Shown: piece by piece, positions 5,800-6,181 of the stretch
Layout: every line of letters starts with the position of its first letter
How positions within the stretch are numbered: position 1 is the first letter of the stretch
NCBI GenBank assembly: GCA_026391755.1
Contig: JAPLDN010000109.1
Coordinates: forward strand, 1 to 6,181
Reading direction: 5' to 3'
Origin: Bacteroidota bacterium
GTDB taxonomy: Bacteria > Bacteroidota > Bacteroidia > Bacteroidales > FEN-979
DNA length: 6,181 bases
Notes under the pieces: model-generated
What the model was told of the DNA's origin: nothing
The model's input: only the letters and a program-made list of their open reading frames with translations
Databases searched by the model: none
Translations under genes and position numbers: made by a program

Positions 5800-6181
5800 T
5801 TATTGAACAGGAGCATCACTTTCAACAGGAATAATGCTGTACCTGATATCTTCATTGGATATTTTCCCGGCCGTATAAAATACCAGCCTGGAGACCCTTG
5901 CAGCTTTATTGCAATCAGACTTATCGGGATTATCGCTCACCTGGTGATAATCTTTATGCAAGCCTGTGAAGTAGAATATAAAGGGGACGTTATGCTTGTA
6001 AAAATAATAATGGTCGCTCCCGCCTAAAAATTCACTGTCTTTAACGACAAGAGTGAACTTTGTCTTTTTGTTTTCTTTCCTGATGATTTTTGTGATGTCA
6101 GGACTTTGTTTGGCGCCTTCAAGGTAAAGTGAATCAGGGGAATTTCTGCTGATCATATCCAGGTTAAGCATGGCCACGGTG
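5800..6181 (-). CDS. M28 family zinc aminopeptidase, C-terminal part (cut by window edge)
   Basis: About 127 C-terminal residues of an M28 (aminopeptidase Y/PSMA-like) zinc peptidase are visible. The frame is open to the right edge, so the GTG at 6175-6177 is an internal codon and the N-terminal half, with the first zinc ligands (His, Asp and Glu-Glu), lies outside. Two conserved family sites are present: NLDMISR, where the Asp (codon 6157-6159) matches the zinc-ligand Asp of 'N.DM.G', and DYHQVSDNPDK, where the His (codon 5944-5946) matches the last zinc ligand. Between them GGSDHYYFYKHNVPFIFYFTG is the usual 'SDH..F...IP...F.TG' substrate-pocket segment. The tail KAARVSRLVFYTAGKISN is typical for the end of the domain, followed by a short extension ending DAPVQ. 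Such Bacteroidota enzymes are commonly exported, but the signal peptide is out of view. It is probably the upstream gene of the minus-strand operon. Exact substrate cannot be told. Confidence 0.9.
   Translation of the reverse strand, partial: TVAMLNLDMISRNSPDSLYLEGAKQSPDITKIIRKENKKTKFTLVVKDSEFLGGSDHYYFYKHNVPFIFYFTGLHKDYHQVSDNPDKSDCNKAARVSRLVFYTAGKISNEDIRYSIIPVESDAPVQ

Noticed and set aside
6175..6177. GTG as start of a 125-residue small protein
   Set aside because: It lies inside the conserved M28 domain just before NLDM, and the frame is open to the window edge, so this is an internal valine codon.
1..6181. CRISPR array, insertion sequence, tRNA or phage-like element
   Set aside because: I found no repeated spacers, terminal inverted repeats, transposase or integrase motifs, or tRNA-like cloverleaf; coding sequence fills almost the whole window.

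Overview
The window is a 6.2 kb piece of a bacterial chromosome, most likely from Bacteroidota (probably a Bacteroidales-like member, possibly a metagenome-assembled genome). Three things suggest this. Starts lack Shine-Dalgarno sequences and are preceded by A/T-rich leaders. Signal peptides end in ...SQ or ...AQ, as is common in that phylum. The protein types (GT2 glycosyltransferase, ECF sigma factor, long UROC1-like urocanate hydratase, secreted M24 and M28 peptidases) are all common there. The assignment rests on sequence style and recalled family features, not on a search.

Layout. The left half is on the + strand. It holds the C-terminal part of a membrane-anchored family 2 glycosyltransferase (cut by the left edge), an ECF sigma-70 factor whose start overlaps the glycosyltransferase stop by 10 bp, and a complete hutU for urocanate hydratase. 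The right half is on the - strand and reads from right to left: the C-terminal part of a zinc M28 peptidase (cut by the right edge), a secreted methionine-rich protein of unknown function, and a secreted M24B (Xaa-Pro aminopeptidase-like) peptidase. hutU and the M24 gene converge with 29 bp between their stop codons. There are no RNA genes, mobile elements, CRISPR arrays or long repeats, and no gene-free stretch longer than 44 bp.

The most notable observation is that the sigma factor has an in-frame TAG at codon 168, in the conserved 'SYE(E/Q)IA' part of region 4.2. The same frame continues after it with a perfect sigma-4 helix-turn-helix tail to a TAA at 1555-1557. The gene is therefore 202 codons long with one amber codon. 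It may be a very recent nonsense mutation, a sequencing or assembly error, or a suppressed or read-through amber.

How the genes may work together. The three minus-strand genes look like an operon for peptide breakdown outside the cytoplasm: two metallo-exopeptidases around an unknown exported protein, with a direct TAA-ATG junction between the last two. Urocanate hydratase is the second step of histidine catabolism, so the right two thirds of the window fits a peptide- and amino-acid-using lifestyle. hutU is on the opposite strand and no other hut gene is visible, so a regulatory link is only inference. I see no clear evidence of a new defence or mobile system here; most of the window is ordinary housekeeping and accessory metabolism.
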